Shown: positions 9,169 through 20,214, numbered from the stretch's first letter. The stretch: 64,000 nucleotides of DNA from Allostella sp. ATCC 35155 (GCA_006738865.1 AP019701.1:4785974-4849973); one strand, 5' to 3'. Made by a program: numbers and translations. The notes: generated by a model from the sequence alone, not told the origin.

Positions 9169-10167
9169 ATGGCCGACCTGCCCCAGACCATGCGCGCCGT
9201 CGAGATCGTGCGCCCCGGCGGCCCCGAGGTTCTCGTTGCGACGAGCCGTCCGGTGCCGCAGCCCGGCGCCGGAGAGGTGCTGATCCGGGTCGCCGCCGCC
9301 GGTATCAACCGGCCCGACGTGCTGCAGCGCAAGGGCGGGTACGCACCGCCGCCCGGCGCCTCGGACCTGCCGGGGCTCGAGGTCGCGGGATCGGTCGCCG
9401 CGGTCGGCACCGACGCCGGTCGCTGGCAGGTCGGCGACCCGGTCTGCGCGCTGGTGGCCGGAGGCGGCTATGCGGAATTCTGCGTCGCGCCGGCGCCGCA
9501 ATGCCTGCCGATCCCGGCCGGCGTCACGATGGTCGAGGCCGGCGGGATCCCCGAGACCTTCTTCACGGTCTGGACCAACGTCTTCGAGCGTGGCCGTCTC
9601 GCGGCGGGCGAGCGTCTGCTGGTCCATGGCGGGTCTAGCGGCATCGGCACCACCGCCATCCAGATGGCCAAGGCGATGGGCGCCACGGTCTACGTGACCG
9701 CCGGCAGCGCCGAGAAATGCGCCGCCTGCACGGCGCTCGGGGCCGATCTCGCGATCGACCATACGCGCGAGGAATTCGTCGCCCGCATCGGGGAGGCGAC
9801 CGGCGGCCAGGGTGTGGACGTCATTCTCGACATGGTCGGCGGCGACTACACCCAGCGGAACCTGGAGGCGCTGGCGCTCGAGGGCCGGCTCGTCCAGATC
9901 GCGTTCCTGCGCGGCAGCAAGGTGCAGCTCGACCTCGAGCCGATCATGCGCAAGCGGCTGACGCTGACCGGCTCGACGCTGCGGCCGCGCACGGTCGCCC
10001 AGAAGGGTGCCATCGCCGCCGCCCTCGAGGCCCGCCTCTGGCCGCTGCTCGCCGCGGGCCGGCTGAAGCCGCCGATCTTCCGGACGCTGCCCCTGGAAGA
10101 GGCCGCCGCAGCCCACGCCCTCATGGAATCGAACACCCACATCGGCAAGATCGTCCTCACGATCTGA
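9169..10167 (+). CDS. NAD(P)H quinone oxidoreductase (zinc-less MDR family)
   Basis: 332-residue member of the medium-chain dehydrogenase family of the quinone oxidoreductase/PIG3 type. The N-terminal GroES-like domain has [14 protein letters not shown]. The Rossmann segment is [21 protein letters not shown], and the C-terminal [19 protein letters not shown] is characteristic. The zinc-ligand Cys residues of alcohol dehydrogenases are absent, so a one-electron or two-electron quinone reduction using NADPH is the likely activity. Its ATG is preceded by GGAGGAAG. It is divergent from DUF1192 over 77 bp, the likely site of both promoters. Confidence 0.9.
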   Translation: MADLPQTMRAVEIVRPGGPEVLVATSRPVPQPGAGEVLIRVAAAGINRPDVLQRKGGYAPPPGASDLPGLEVAGSVAAVGTDAGRWQVGDPVCALVAGGGYAEFCVAPAPQCLPIPAGVTMVEAGGIPETFFTVWTNVFERGRLAAGERLLVHGGSSGIGTTAIQMAKAMGATVYVTAGSAEKCAACTALGADLAIDHTREEFVARIGEATGGQGVDVILDMVGGDYTQRNLEALALEGRLVQIAFLRGSKVQLDLEPIMRKRLTLTGSTLRPRTVAQKGAIAAALEARLWPLLAAGRLKPPIFRTLPLEEAAAAHALMESNTHIGKIVLTI

Positions 10168-10186
10168 TCCGAACCGGACCCGCGTC

Positions 10187-13100
10187 GTGGACGCTCCGAG
10201 CCGAAGCGCGACCCCGCTCTTCGACGCGACCTACTATCGCGGACAGCTCGACCGCCGCCCGGCGACGGCGATCGAGGACGGCGAGCTTCTCGCCCACTAT
10301 CGCGGCACGGGCTGGCGCCAGGGGCTCGACCCGCATCCGCTCTTCAGCACGCGCCACTATCTCGCACAGGCTGGCGGCATCGACGCGGCCGGCACCGACC
10401 CGCTGACGCATTTCCAGCTTGAGGGCGCGGCGGCCGGGCTGTCGTTCCATCCCTGCTTCGACCTGGCGCACTACCGCAGCCAGGCGGGGATGGGCAGAGC
10501 GGTCGAGAACCCCCTCCTCCACTATCTTACCGAGGGGGCGGCACTCGGGCTGTCGCCGTGCGAGATCTTCGACGCCGCCCACTATCGCAGCCTGACGGAG
10601 GGCGACCCGGCGGCCGCGCGCGATCCCTTGTCCCACTACCTGGCGTCGGGCTGGCGGCAGGGGCTCTCCTTCCACCCCTATTTCGATCCGGCCTGGTACA
10701 TGGCCCAGCCCGGCTCGGGTGCGCGCAGCCCCGTGCCGCTGATCGACTTCCTGCTCGCGCCGCCCGGCCGGCGCAACGCGCCGCAGGCCTTCGCCGATCC
10801 ACCCGAGGCGCGACGCTGGCGGGCAGCCGGCCTCTGCCCGCATGTCGAGTTGATGGCCGGCGCGCTCGACCGGCCGGACGGACAGTTGAACGGGCTGCGG
10901 TCGGAGGGCTGGTACGCCCGCGACGGCGGCTCGGCACGCGCCTACTTGGCGGGGCGGCGGCGGCACCGCGAGCGCGGTCGGCGGCGCATCATCTTCGTCG
11001 GCCACGATGCGGGTCGCGCCGGGGCGCAAATGATCCTGCTGCGCCTCATCGAGCATGCCGCCGCAAGCGGCTTGGTCGAGCCCTTCGTGATTCTTGCGGC
11101 CGGCGGACCGCTGACCGACGCCTATGCCCGGGCCGGGCACCTGATGCTGCCGCGCCCCGGCGAGAAGGCGGAGGCGGTGGTGCGGCGGCTGCTCGACCGT
11201 CTCGCCGACGAGCCGCCGGCCGGGGTCGTCGTCAGCACCGTCGTCATTCCGGACTATGTCGCTGCCTTTGCTGGCGCCGGTCACCCGCCCGACGTCCTGG
11301 TGCACGAGACGGCCGACATGTATCCGGTCGAGACTCAGAGCGCGATTGCGCAGCAGGCCCGTCGCCTGATCTTCGGATCGCGGGACACCGAGGCCCGCTT
11401 CCGGCGCCGGGTTCCGGGGGTCTATGGGGGCGAGGTGCTCTATACCGGCACCACCCTGACCGCGAAGGCGATGCCCGAGCCGGACGGCGAGCCGGTCGTC
11501 ATCGGCTGCGGCACCGTGACGTGGCGCAAGGGCGTCGATCGCTTCCTCGACGTCGCGCGGCGGACGCTGGCGATCGTCGGCGACGAGATCCCCGTCCGCT
11601 TCCGCTGGATCGGCGCACGGGTCCCGATCGGCGATGCCGGCGCCGATTTCTGGGCCGAGTACGACGCCGACCGCCTCGGGCTCGGCGACCGCTTCGGATT
11701 GCTCGACGAGGTGGAGGACACCGCCCCCCTCTATGCGGGGTCGAGCGTCATGCTGTGCACCTCCCGCGCGGATACGTTTCCGGGTGTCGTCCTCGAGGCG
11801 ATGGCGACCGGCCGGCCGGTCGTCGCCTTCGCGGACAGCGGCGGTGCGCCGGAGGCGCTGGCCGATGGAGCCGGAATCGTCGTGCCCTACGCCGATACCG
11901 GCGCCATGGCCGAGGCGCTGGCGCGCCTGTTGCGCGATCGGGAGGAGCGCCGGCGCATCGGCGAGCGGGCCCGGGCCCGGATCGCGGACCGGTTCCGCTT
12001 TGCCGACTATACCGCGGATGTCCTCCGCCCGCTCGTTCCCGGCCTCGTCGCGGCGCAGATGGAGGGCACGCCAATGCTTCCCGTCGCGTCACCGATGCCG
12101 CCGCCGACAGGCGCGCCGACGGCGGGCACCACGACCGCGCATCGGCAGGCGCCGACCGGGGACTCTCTTCTCATCGTCGTCGACGGGCGCGACGCCGAGG
12201 CGGCGCTGCTGGCGCTCAATCTGGCCGCCTTCCTGCGCCGCCGATGCCACCTGGCGATCCTGCTCTGCGACGGACGGGCCTATGCCGCCACGGCGCGGGC
12301 GGCCGCCGACATCGTCCTTTCGGCCGATGCCGGCATGCTGGCCGATGCGCGCGCCCTGGGCGAGCAGCTGGGGCGGGCGATCGACGCCTTCGCGGTGCGC
12401 CGTGCCATCCTGGTGGGCGACCTGCCGGCAATGGCGGCCGCGACATTGGCCGGCCGCTTCGTCCCCGGCGTCCTTGTGCCGATGCACATCCCCAACCCCC
12501 ACAGCTTTGCCGAGGCCGCGCTGTGGCCGCAGGCCGTGGTCGCAACGACGCCGGCTCTCGCACGCTCTCTCGCGGACATCTTTCCCAGGCGCCCGGCCGG
12601 CGACCTGCCGCTCGTGCCGGTCGGCGGCTCGAGAATCTGGACGGAGGCCGGCTCCGATCGCCGCGCCGCGGCCGATCGCCTGCGCGCCGCCATCGGCGAC
12701 GCGGGCGACCGGGCGGCCGGATTCGTCGTGCTCGGCAGTGGGCCGCCGACGCTCGACGGCGGGATCGACCTCTTCCTGCGCACCGCCGAGCGACTGGCCG
12801 GCCCGGGCGCTCCGCTCTTCGTCTGGATCTGCAGTCCCGGCACCGGCGACGGCCCGCGCTGGGTGGCGCTGCGTCGGCGCATCGCGGCGTCGTCCCGGCA
12901 TCGCCATGTCCTGCTGTGGGATTCGGCGCCGTCGCTGGAGCCGGCCTATGAAAAGGCCAGCCTGTTCCTGTCGAGCGCGCAGAGCGCGACGCTGCCACTG
13001 GCGGCCGCGGGCGCCATCGAGCGGGGGCTGCCGGTCGTCGGATTCGCCGATGGCGGCGCCCTGCCCGATCTTCTCGCAGAGGACGCGGCCGCCGCGCAGG

Positions 13101-14323
13101 GGCTGGTTCCCGCCCTCGACACGCTCGCAGCGGCCGCGCTGATCGGCCACCTCGCCCGGTCCCCGACGGCAAGAAGCTCGCTCGTCGACGGCGTGAAGCG
13201 GCTTGCGGCAAGGCTCACGGACATGGCGGCTTGGTGCGACCGGATCGACCGGCTGGCGGCCGACCGTGCTGCCGCCATCGCGGCGGAGCGGGAGGACATC
13301 GCGACGATCCTGGCGGACGCGGAGTTCGACCTGGAGGAGTATCAGGGCGATGCCGGCGCCGACCGGCCGGCCGCGGTGCTGCGCCATGTCCGCACCTGGC
13401 GCTGCGGACAGGCGGTGCGCCGCCCGGCGCCCGGAGTTCACCCGGGGCTGCTCGCCGGATCGCCCGGGATCGATCCCTATGCCGCGCATGTCCGGGCCGG
13501 GCGGCCGCCCGATCGGGGTCGGTGCATGATGATCCGCCCCGGCGAGCCTGTGGCGGCGATCCCGGAATCGCTGCGGGCGGCACTCCATATCCATCTCTAT
13601 CACGCCGACCAGGCGGAGGATCTGCTGCGCCGCGTCGCCGCGAATGCCGGCCGGTGCGACCTGATCCTCACCACCGATACCGCAGCCAAGGCGCGCACGA
13701 TTGAATGGGCGGCGGCCAGCCTGGGCGGTCGGCGGGTCCGCATCCTGCTGCTGCCCAACCGCGGGCGCGACATCGGCGCCTTCCTGACGGGTCTGGGGCC
13801 GGCGATCATCGGCGAATACGATGTCGTCGGCCACGTCCATGGGAAGAAGACCGAGCACAAGCCGCGGGACGTGGTCGAGCCGTGGCGGGAGCGGATGCTG
13901 CAGTTTCTCCTCGGCGACGCCCACCCCATGATGGACCGCATCCTCTCGGCCTTCGCGGCCGATCCGGGCCTGGGCCTCGTCATTCCGGACGATCCGCATG
14001 CGCTGGGCTGGGACATGCCGGCCTCGGGCGGCCTGCCGCCCGACCTGCGGACGAACCGGCCGGCCGCGCTGAAACTTGCCTCCCGACTTGGCTGGGACTC
14101 GCTGCCGGACACTTTCGAGTTCCCCGCCGGGGGCATGTTCTGGGCGCGCCCGGCCGCCCTGCGACCGCTGCTCGATCTCGGCCTCGCCTGGGACGACTAC
14201 CCGCCCGAGCCGGTCGAGGAGAACGCGACCATGCTCCATGCCATCGAGCGGATGTTCTGCATCGTCGCCGAGCGGACCGGGCATCGCGTGGCTGCGAGCC
14301 ACGTCGCCGGCTTTCCCCGCTGA
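10187..14323 (+). CDS. Large multidomain glycosyltransferase with RgpF-like C-terminal domain
   Basis: 1378-residue protein with GTG start 19 bp after the oxidoreductase gene. Residues 1-200 hold five tandem repeats of about 38 residues, each with F-D-x-x-[HYW]-Y (Phe at 12, 53, 91, 128, 166) preceded by DPL-HY-L-x-G. Residues about 260-620 form a GT-B/GT4 glycosyltransferase with the nucleotide-sugar motif [21 protein letters not shown] second, weaker GT-B-like half (about 660-1040) has [13 protein letters not shown]. Residues about 1080-1378 match rhamnan synthesis protein F (RgpF), with [13 protein letters not shown] and HVHGKKTEH. It probably assembles a surface polysaccharide or glycan. 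Acceptor, sugar and number of active sites are unknown; the second GT half may be inactive. Confidence 0.85.
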   Translation: MDAPSRSATPLFDATYYRGQLDRRPATAIEDGELLAHYRGTGWRQGLDPHPLFSTRHYLAQAGGIDAAGTDPLTHFQLEGAAAGLSFHPCFDLAHYRSQAGMGRAVENPLLHYLTEGAALGLSPCEIFDAAHYRSLTEGDPAAARDPLSHYLASGWRQGLSFHPYFDPAWYMAQPGSGARSPVPLIDFLLAPPGRRNAPQAFADPPEARRWRAAGLCPHVELMAGALDRPDGQLNGLRSEGWYARDGGSARAYLAGRRRHRERGRRRIIFVGHDAGRAGAQMILLRLIEHAAASGLVEPFVILAAGGPLTDAYARAGHLMLPRPGEKAEAVVRRLLDRLADEPPAGVVVSTVVIPDYVAAFAGAGHPPDVLVHETADMYPVETQSAIAQQARRLIFGSRDTEARFRRRVPGVYGGEVLYTGTTLTAKAMPEPDGEPVVIGCGTVTWRKGVDRFLDVARRTLAIVGDEIPVRFRWIGARVPIGDAGADFWAEYDADRLGLGDRFGLLDEVEDTAPLYAGSSVMLCTSRADTFPGVVLEAMATGRPVVAFADSGGAPEALADGAGIVVPYADTGAMAEALARLLRDREERRRIGERARARIADRFRFADYTADVLRPLVPGLVAAQMEGTPMLPVASPMPPPTGAPTAGTTTAHRQAPTGDSLLIVVDGRDAEAALLALNLAAFLRRRCHLAILLCDGRAYAATARAAADIVLSADAGMLADARALGEQLGRAIDAFAVRRAILVGDLPAMAAATLAGRFVPGVLVPMHIPNPHSFAEAALWPQAVVATTPALARSLADIFPRRPAGDLPLVPVGGSRIWTEAGSDRRAAADRLRAAIGDAGDRAAGFVVLGSGPPTLDGGIDLFLRTAERLAGPGAPLFVWICSPGTGDGPRWVALRRRIAASSRHRHVLLWDSAPSLEPAYEKASLFLSSAQSATLPLAAAGAIERGLPVVGFADGGALPDLLAEDAAAAQGLVPALDTLAAAALIGHLARSPTARSSLVDGVKRLAARLTDMAAWCDRIDRLAADRAAAIAAEREDIATILADAEFDLEEYQGDAGADRPAAVLRHVRTWRCGQAVRRPAPGVHPGLLAGSPGIDPYAAHVRAGRPPDRGRCMMIRPGEPVAAIPESLRAALHIHLYHADQAEDLLRRVAANAGRCDLILTTDTAAKARTIEWAAASLGGRRVRILLLPNRGRDIGAFLTGLGPAIIGEYDVVGHVHGKKTEHKPRDVVEPWRERMLQFLLGDAHPMMDRILSAFAADPGLGLVIPDDPHALGWDMPASGGLPPDLRTNRPAALKLASRLGWDSLPDTFEFPAGGMFWARPAALRPLLDLGLAWDDYPPEPVEENATMLHAIERMFCIVAERTGHRVAASHVAGFPR
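10220..10786 (+). repeat. Five tandem ~38-codon repeats inside the glycosyltransferase
   Basis: Repeat anchors (Phe of F-D-x-x-x-Y; F-S-T-R-H-Y in the second unit) are spaced 41, 38, 37 and 38 residues. The flanking D-P-L-x-H-[YF] and G-x-x-x-G-L-x-x-x-P positions recur. The DNA of the units is not identical, so this is an old protein repeat and not recent DNA duplication. Confidence 0.8.
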
Positions 14324-14462
14324 ACGGTTGCATCCGCCCCGAGACCGCTTCCATGGCGGGCGGGCACCGCCTATATAGCGGCGATCAGAACAGCAACGAC
14401 CCGACGACGTACCCTCGAGGGCGGGGACGAACCGGGAGGCGCAACCAGAAGGAATCGGTCCG

Positions 14463-15032
14463 ATGACCCTGCCGCTGATGCCCAAGGCAACCGCCGTCTG
14501 GCTGGTCGAGAACACCGCGCTGACGTTCCAGCAGATCGCCGACTTCTGCGGGCTGCACGAGCTGGAGGTGCAGGCGATCGCCGACGGCGAGGTGGCGGCC
14601 GGGATGCAGGGTTGGGATCCGGTCGGGAACGGGCAGCTGACGCGCGAGGAGATCGCCCGCTGCGAGGCCGACCCGGCGCTGCGCCTCAAGCTCGTCAAGG
14701 CCAACATCCCGCTGCCCCAGGCCAAGGGCAAGGGGCCGCGCTACACCCCGATCAGCCGCCGGCAGGACAAGCCGAACGCCATCGCCTGGCTGATCCGCAC
14801 CCATCCGGAGCTGTCGGACGCGCAGGTCTCCAAGCTGATCGGCACGACCAAGCCGACCATCGAGAAGATCCGCGACCGCTCGCACCCGGAGACGCAGAAC
14901 ATCAAGCCGCAGCATCCGGTGACGCTGGGGCTGTGCACCCAGGTCGAACTCGATTCCGCGCTCGCCCGGGCCCAGAAGAACCGGGCGCCGAACGCACCTC
15001 GGACCGACTTCGAGGAGGAAGGGGCCTACTGA
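14463..15032 (+). CDS. trcR: Cell-cycle transcriptional regulator TrcR (DUF1013)
   Basis: 189-residue DUF1013 protein; the Caulobacter homologue is named TrcR, a cell-cycle linked transcription regulator. The N-terminal MPKATAVWLVENTALTFQQI and the central RRQDKPNAIAWLIRTHPELSD and KLIGTTKPTIEKIRDR form two helix-turn-helix-like units that are hallmarks of the family. It is highly conserved and usually single-copy in alphaproteobacteria. AAGGAA precedes the ATG. It stands alone in a 139-bp upstream gap that should carry its promoter. Confidence 0.9.
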   Translation: MTLPLMPKATAVWLVENTALTFQQIADFCGLHELEVQAIADGEVAAGMQGWDPVGNGQLTREEIARCEADPALRLKLVKANIPLPQAKGKGPRYTPISRRQDKPNAIAWLIRTHPELSDAQVSKLIGTTKPTIEKIRDRSHPETQNIKPQHPVTLGLCTQVELDSALARAQKNRAPNAPRTDFEEEGAY

Positions 15033-15048
15033 CCCTCGGCCGCTGCGG

Positions 15049-15822
15049 CTATTCGGGCACCGGCACGGTGTAGTTGAGCCCGATCCGGCCGCCGTCGGCG
15101 AAGATCGTCTGGCCGGTGACGTAGCTCGACTCCTCGCTCGCCAGGAAAAGGGCGACCGCGGCGATCTCCTCGGGCTCGCCGCAGCGGCCGAGCGGCGTGC
15201 GTGACAGGATGCGCCGCCGTGCCTCCTCGTCGGTCATCAGCACCTTCAGCATGTCGGTGGCGATGCTGCCCGGCCCGATGGCATTGACCCGCACGCCCCG
15301 GTCGGCGAGCGCCAGCGCCATGGCATTGGTGAGCTGGCTGACGCCCGCCTTGCTGACGACGTAGGGAATGGCGGTCGGCACGGCGAGCCGGGCCGTCACC
15401 GAGGACAGGTTGACGATGCTGCTGCGCGCGCCCTCCTCCGCAAACTGACGGACCATCCGCCGGGCCGCGGCCTGGGAGACGAGGAACGTCCCCTTGAGAT
15501 TGACGCGCAGCACGCGGTCGAAATCCGCTTCGGTCAGGTCGAGGAAGTCGGCGGCCTGGAGGATGCCGGCATTGTTGACCAGGATGTCGATCCGCCCGTA
15601 GCGGTCGACCGTTGCCGCGATCAGCGCTTCGGCCGAGGCGCCGTCGCCGACGTCGCAGGGCTGGAACGCCGCACCGAGTTCCGCCGCAGCGGCCGCACCG
15701 CGCTCGGCGCCGACATCGGCGAGCATGAGGCGCGCACCCTCGGCGGCGAACCGGCGGGCGATGGCAAGGCCGATGCCCTGGGCGGCGCCGGTGACGACGG
15801 CGACCTTGTTCTGGAGGCGCAT
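15049..15822 (-). CDS. SDR family oxidoreductase
   Basis: 257-residue classical short-chain dehydrogenase. The NAD(P) motif TGAAQGIG is near residue 11, the NNAG motif lies in DILVNNAGI, and the active-site Ser-Tyr-Lys occurs as NLSSVT and PYVVSKAG. The C-terminal FLASEESSYVTGQTIFADGG is typical. It resembles 3-oxoacyl-ACP reductase/glucose dehydrogenase-like SDRs, with undetermined substrate. The gene is convergent with trcR (16-bp gap) and divergent from the GNAT gene. Confidence 0.87.
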   Translation of the reverse strand: MRLQNKVAVVTGAAQGIGLAIARRFAAEGARLMLADVGAERGAAAAAELGAAFQPCDVGDGASAEALIAATVDRYGRIDILVNNAGILQAADFLDLTEADFDRVLRVNLKGTFLVSQAAARRMVRQFAEEGARSSIVNLSSVTARLAVPTAIPYVVSKAGVSQLTNAMALALADRGVRVNAIGPGSIATDMLKVLMTDEEARRRILSRTPLGRCGEPEEIAAVALFLASEESSYVTGQTIFADGGRIGLNYTVPVPE

Positions 15823-15936
15823 GGAGTTCCTGTCCGATGGCTGAGGGTCCGACACTAACCCCGCCTTCGCGCTCGACCAACCGCCGACCTGCACCGTAAC
15901 AATGGCGCCCCACCGCCCATCCCGGACCCTCCCGCC

Positions 15937-16530
15937 ATGCCCCTGCCCGACGGCCACACCGACGTTCCCGCCGGCAAGCTCGCCACCGTCGTCACCACCC
16001 TCGAGATGAGCGCGCGCGTCGCTCCGCGTCCCGATCCGGCGCCGGCCCCGTGGGCCCTGCGGGCGGAGCGGCGACCCGGCCTCGACTGGTACCGCGACCT
16101 CTACCGGCGGGTGGGCGAGGACTGGCTGTGGTTCTCGCGCCTCCGGATGGGCGATGCGGCGCTGGCCGCCATCCTCCATGATCCGGCGGTCGCGGTCTTC
16201 GCGCTGAGCGTCGAGGGTCGCGACGAGGGGCTGCTCGAACTCGACTTCCGCGAGCCGGAGGTCTGCGAACTCGCCTTCTTCGGCGTCACGACGGGCCAGA
16301 TCGGCAACGGCGCAGGACGCTGGATGATGAACCGGGCCGTCGAACTGGCCTGGGCAAGGCCGATCCGGCGCTTCTGGGTCCATACCTGCACGCTCGACCA
16401 TCCGGGCGCGCTCGACTTCTACCGGCGGTCCGGCTTCGTTCCCTGCCGCCGCCAGATCGAAATCGCCGACGACCCGCGGGTGCTCGGCGAAGCGCCGCGG
16501 ACCGCGGCGCCCCATATCCCCATCCTCTAG
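15937..16530 (+). CDS. GNAT family N-acetyltransferase
   Basis: 197-residue acetyltransferase. The acetyl-CoA loop is seen as QIGNGAGRWMM near residues 121-131, followed by the C-terminal HPGALDFYRRSGF motif typical of GNAT proteins. The substrate is unknown. The last 4 bp overlap the 3' end of the convergent prpE gene, whose acyl-CoA ligase product is a type of enzyme commonly controlled by GNAT lysine acetylation; a functional link is only a guess from position. Confidence 0.83.
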   Translation: MPLPDGHTDVPAGKLATVVTTLEMSARVAPRPDPAPAPWALRAERRPGLDWYRDLYRRVGEDWLWFSRLRMGDAALAAILHDPAVAVFALSVEGRDEGLLELDFREPEVCELAFFGVTTGQIGNGAGRWMMNRAVELAWARPIRRFWVHTCTLDHPGALDFYRRSGFVPCRRQIEIADDPRVLGEAPRTAAPHIPIL

Positions 16531-18425
16531 GCGCCGGACGACCCGAGCGCCGCAAGCGCCGACCGGATTTCGTCCAGCGCGGCGGGATCGTCGATCGTCG
16601 CCGGCATCCGGTAGTCCTGTCCGTCGGCGATCGCGCGCATCGTGCCGCGCAGGATCTTCCCCGACCGTGTCTTCGGCAGCCGCTGGACCACCACTGCGGT
16701 CTTGAAGGCGGCGACCGGGCCGATCCGGTCGCGCACCATTCGGACGACCTCGCGGGCGACCGCCTCGCCGGCGCTGGCCGTGCCCGCCTTGAGGACCAGC
16801 AGGCCGAGCGGAACCTGCCCCTTGAGCGCGTCGGCGATGCCAATGACCGCGCATTCGGCGACGGCGGGATGGCCCGCCAGCACCTCTTCCATCTGGCCGG
16901 TGGAGAGCCGGTGGCCGGCGACGTTGATGATGTCGTCCGTGCGCGACATGACGTGGACATAGCCGTCGGCATCGACGAAGCCGGCGTCGCCGGTCTGGTA
17001 GTAGCCGGGGAAGGCTGCGAGATAGGCCTGCCGGAAGCGCGCTTCGGCGTTCCACAGGGTCGGCAGCGCCCCCGGCGGCAGCGGCAGGCGGATCGCCAGC
17101 GCGCCGACGTCACCGGTCGGCATCTCCTGCCCCTCGGCGTCGAGGCAGCGCACGTCCCAGCCCGGAACCGCGACCGTGGGCGAGCCCGGCTTGACCGGCA
17201 TCAGGCCGAGGCCGAGGCAGTTGGCAGCGATCGGCCAGCCGGTCTCCGTCTGCCACCAATGGTCGATGACCGGCAGGCCCAGCAGTTGCTGGGCCCACTC
17301 GACCGTCGGCGGGTCGGCCCGCTCCCCCGCCAGGAAGAGCGCGCGCAGCCGGCCGGTGCCGTGCGGGGCCAGCAGCCGGCCTTCCGGATCCTCGCGCTTG
17401 ATGGCGCGAAAGGCGGTCGGCGCGGTGAACATGACCGAGACGCCATGCTGCGCGATGACCCGCCAGTAGGCGCCGGCGTCGGGCGTACCGACCGGCTTGC
17501 CCTCGTAGAGGATCGTGGTCGCGCCCGCCAGGAGGGGGGCATAGACGATGTAGGAATGGCCGACGACCCAGCCGACGTCCGAGGCGGTGAACATGACCTC
17601 GCCCGGCGCCACGGCATAGATGTTCGCCATGCTCCAGCGCAGCGCCACCGCATGGCCGCCATTGTCGCGGACGATGCCCTTGGGCTGTCCCGTCGTGCCC
17701 GAGGTGTAGAGGATGTAGAGCGGATCGGTGGCGGCGACGGGGACGCATGCGTGCGGCTCCACATCGGCCTCCGCCTCGTCCCAGGAGAGGTCGCGTCCCG
17801 GCACCAGATCGGCCGTCAACATCGGGCGCTGCAGGACGATGCAACGCTGCGGCGGCGCGGCCGAGAGGCGGATCGCCTCGTCGAGCAGCGGCTTGTACGG
17901 CACGATGCGGGCGATCTCGATGCCGCAGGAGGCCGAGACCACGACCTTCGGCTGGGCATCGTCCAGCCGCGTCGCCAGTTCCGGCGCCGCGAACCCGCCG
18001 AAGACCACCGAATGGATGGCCCCGAGCCGCGCGCAGGCCAGCATGGCGATCGCCGCCTCGGGCACCATCGGCATGTAGATGACGACCCGGTCGCCCTTCG
18101 CCACGCCGAGCGCCGCCAGGGCGCCCGCGAACCGGGCGACGCGGTCGCGCAGATCGCCATAGCTGTAGGAACGGACCATTCCGGTGACGGGGCTGTCGTA
18201 GATCAGCGCCGCCTGGTTGCCGCGGCCCGCCTCGACATGGCGGTCGAGCGCGTTCCAGCAGGTATTGAGCAGACCGTCGGCGAACCAGCGGCCCGTGCCG
18301 TTCTCCTGGCGCTCGAGAATCCGCGTCGGGCGGCGGACCCAGTCGATGGTGTCCGCGGCCTCGCCCCAGAATTCCTCGGGGTCGGCCAGCGCTCGCCGAT
18401 GTGCTTCCTGGTAGCGGCTGGTCAT
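16527..18425 (-). CDS. prpE: Propionyl-CoA synthetase
   Basis: 632-residue AMP-forming acyl-CoA ligase of the PrpE type that activates propionate (or another short acid) with CoA and ATP. The P-loop-like motif is YILYTSGTTGQPKGIVRDNGG; the IVRDNGGH extension is typical of PrpE rather than AcsA. Other marks are HWWQTETGWP, YYQTGDAG, SRTDDIINVAGHRLS and the C-terminal catalytic Lys in KTRSGKILRG. The length is normal for PrpE (about 630). It is divergent from a second acyl-CoA ligase gene over 138 bp. Confidence 0.92.
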   Translation of the reverse strand: MTSRYQEAHRRALADPEEFWGEAADTIDWVRRPTRILERQENGTGRWFADGLLNTCWNALDRHVEAGRGNQAALIYDSPVTGMVRSYSYGDLRDRVARFAGALAALGVAKGDRVVIYMPMVPEAAIAMLACARLGAIHSVVFGGFAAPELATRLDDAQPKVVVSASCGIEIARIVPYKPLLDEAIRLSAAPPQRCIVLQRPMLTADLVPGRDLSWDEAEADVEPHACVPVAATDPLYILYTSGTTGQPKGIVRDNGGHAVALRWSMANIYAVAPGEVMFTASDVGWVVGHSYIVYAPLLAGATTILYEGKPVGTPDAGAYWRVIAQHGVSVMFTAPTAFRAIKREDPEGRLLAPHGTGRLRALFLAGERADPPTVEWAQQLLGLPVIDHWWQTETGWPIAANCLGLGLMPVKPGSPTVAVPGWDVRCLDAEGQEMPTGDVGALAIRLPLPPGALPTLWNAEARFRQAYLAAFPGYYQTGDAGFVDADGYVHVMSRTDDIINVAGHRLSTGQMEEVLAGHPAVAECAVIGIADALKGQVPLGLLVLKAGTASAGEAVAREVVRMVRDRIGPVAAFKTAVVVQRLPKTRSGKILRGTMRAIADGQDYRMPATIDDPAALDEIRSALAALGSSGA

Positions 18426-18563
18426 GCCCCGGCCTTCCCGTCCAGAATGGCGATCCCTCAGCCGGCCGCACGCGGGTGCTTTGCCCGCCGGTCCGGCGGT
18501 TGCGATTGTGGATCATCGTGCCCGCGCCTGCCAAGGCGCCGGGTGCCCGAGAGGTGCCGGCCC

Positions 18564-20192
18564 ATGCGAACCAACCCCTTCGACCTGCACCTGGAACGGA
18601 ACCCCGCCAACCATGCCGCCCTGACGCCGCTCGGATTCCTGGAGCGGGCGGCGCTGGTCCACCCCGACCGGGTGGCGGTGATCCACGGGGCGACCCGCCG
18701 CAGCTGGAGGGAGACCGAGATGCGCTGCCGCCGGCTGGCCGGCGCGCTCGTGGCGCTGGGCATCTCCAAGGGCGACACGGTCGCCGTCATGGCGCCCAAC
18801 ATCCCGGCCCTGTTCGAGGCCCATTTCGGAGTGCCGATGGCAGGCGCCGTCCTCAACGCCCTCAATGTCCGCCTCGACGCCGAGATGATCGCCTTCATCC
18901 TCGACCATGGCGAGGCGCGGGTGCTTCTGACCGACCGCGAGTTCGCCCCGACGGTGGCGAAGGCGCTGGAACTCGTGGCCCATCGCCCGATCGTCATCGA
19001 CATCGACGACGCGCTGGGGCCGGGCGGCGCGGCGCTGGGGGAGATGGAGTACGAGGAACTGCTGGCGACCGGCGATCCGGACTTCGCCTGGTCGCCGCCT
19101 GCGGACGAGTGGGACGCGATCGCCCTCAACTACACCTCGGGCACCACCGGCAATCCGAAAGGCGTCGTCTATCATCATCGCGGCGCCTACCTGAACGCGA
19201 TGGGCAACGTCCTCGTCTGGGCCATGCCGCACCATCCGGTCTATCTGTGGACGCTGCCGATGTTCCACTGCAACGGCTGGTGCTTCCCCTGGACGGTGAC
19301 GGCCCTGGCCGGAACCCATGTCTGCCTGCGCCGGGTCGAGGCGGGCGCGATCTATGCCGCCATCGCGGACCATGGCGTGACCCATCTCTGCGGCGCGCCG
19401 ATCGTCATGAACATGCTGATCCACGCCGCAGAGCGCGATCGGCGGCCGCTGCCGCGACCGGTCGACCTGATGACCGCGGCCGCGCCGCCGCCGGCCACCG
19501 TGATCGCGGCGATGGAAGGCCAGGGCTTCCGCATCACCCATGTCTATGGACTGACCGAGGTCTACGGGCCGGCAGTCGTCTGCGATTGGCACGCCGAATG
19601 GGAAGCGCTGCCGGCCGAGGAGCAGGCCCGCCTGAAGTCCCGCCAGGGTGTGCGCTATCCGGTGCTGGAGGGGCTGATGGTCGCCGACCCCGCGACCCTG
19701 GCGCCGGTGCCCGCCGACGGCGCCACCATGGGCGAGGTCTTCATGCGGGGGAACATCGTCATGAAGGGCTATCTCAAGAATCCCCGCGCCACCGACGAGG
19801 CCTTCGCCGGGGGCTGGTTCCATACCGGCGACCTCGGCGTGCGACATCCCGACGGCTATATCGAACTCAAGGACCGCTCGAAGGACATCATCATCTCGGG
19901 CGGCGAGAACATCTCGACCATCGAGGTCGAGGGGGTGCTGTACCGCCATCCGGCGGTGCTGGAGGTGGCCGTCGTCGCGCGGCCGGACCCGCACTGGGGT
20001 GAGACACCCTGCGCCTTCGTCGCCCTGAAGGAGGGCGCGGCCGCAACCGCAGACGAGATCATCGCCTTCGCGCGCGCCAATCTCGCCCGCTACAAGGTGC
20101 CGAGGACGGTGGTCTTCGGCCCGCTGCCCAAGACCTCGACCGGCAAGGTGCAGAAGTTCGCCCTGCGCGACCGCGCCCGCGCCCTCGACTGA
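18564..20192 (+). CDS. Acyl-CoA synthetase (medium/short-chain, DmdB-like)
   Basis: 542-residue AMP-forming acyl-CoA ligase. Motifs are NYTSGTTGNPKGVVYHHRG, MFHCNGWCFPW, VYGLTEVYGP, GWFHTGDLGV, KDRSKDIIISGGENIS and the Lys in KTSTGKVQKF. The MFHCNGW segment is typical of the ligase group that includes methylmercaptopropionyl-CoA ligase (DmdB) and plant AAE-type enzymes, so a short or medium acid is likely. The ATG at 18564 begins the conserved MRTNPFDLHLERNPAN block. It is divergent from prpE. Confidence 0.88.
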   Translation: MRTNPFDLHLERNPANHAALTPLGFLERAALVHPDRVAVIHGATRRSWRETEMRCRRLAGALVALGISKGDTVAVMAPNIPALFEAHFGVPMAGAVLNALNVRLDAEMIAFILDHGEARVLLTDREFAPTVAKALELVAHRPIVIDIDDALGPGGAALGEMEYEELLATGDPDFAWSPPADEWDAIALNYTSGTTGNPKGVVYHHRGAYLNAMGNVLVWAMPHHPVYLWTLPMFHCNGWCFPWTVTALAGTHVCLRRVEAGAIYAAIADHGVTHLCGAPIVMNMLIHAAERDRRPLPRPVDLMTAAAPPPATVIAAMEGQGFRITHVYGLTEVYGPAVVCDWHAEWEALPAEEQARLKSRQGVRYPVLEGLMVADPATLAPVPADGATMGEVFMRGNIVMKGYLKNPRATDEAFAGGWFHTGDLGVRHPDGYIELKDRSKDIIISGGENISTIEVEGVLYRHPAVLEVAVVARPDPHWGETPCAFVALKEGAAATADEIIAFARANLARYKVPRTVVFGPLPKTSTGKVQKFALRDRARALD

Positions 20193-20214
20193 CACCGGCA
20201 GACCGGCCTCCCTA

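Noticed and set aside
12089-14731. 880-codon open frame antisense to the glycosyltransferase and trcR
   Set aside because: Composition is typical of antisense GC-rich shadows, and the sense strand carries clear domains.
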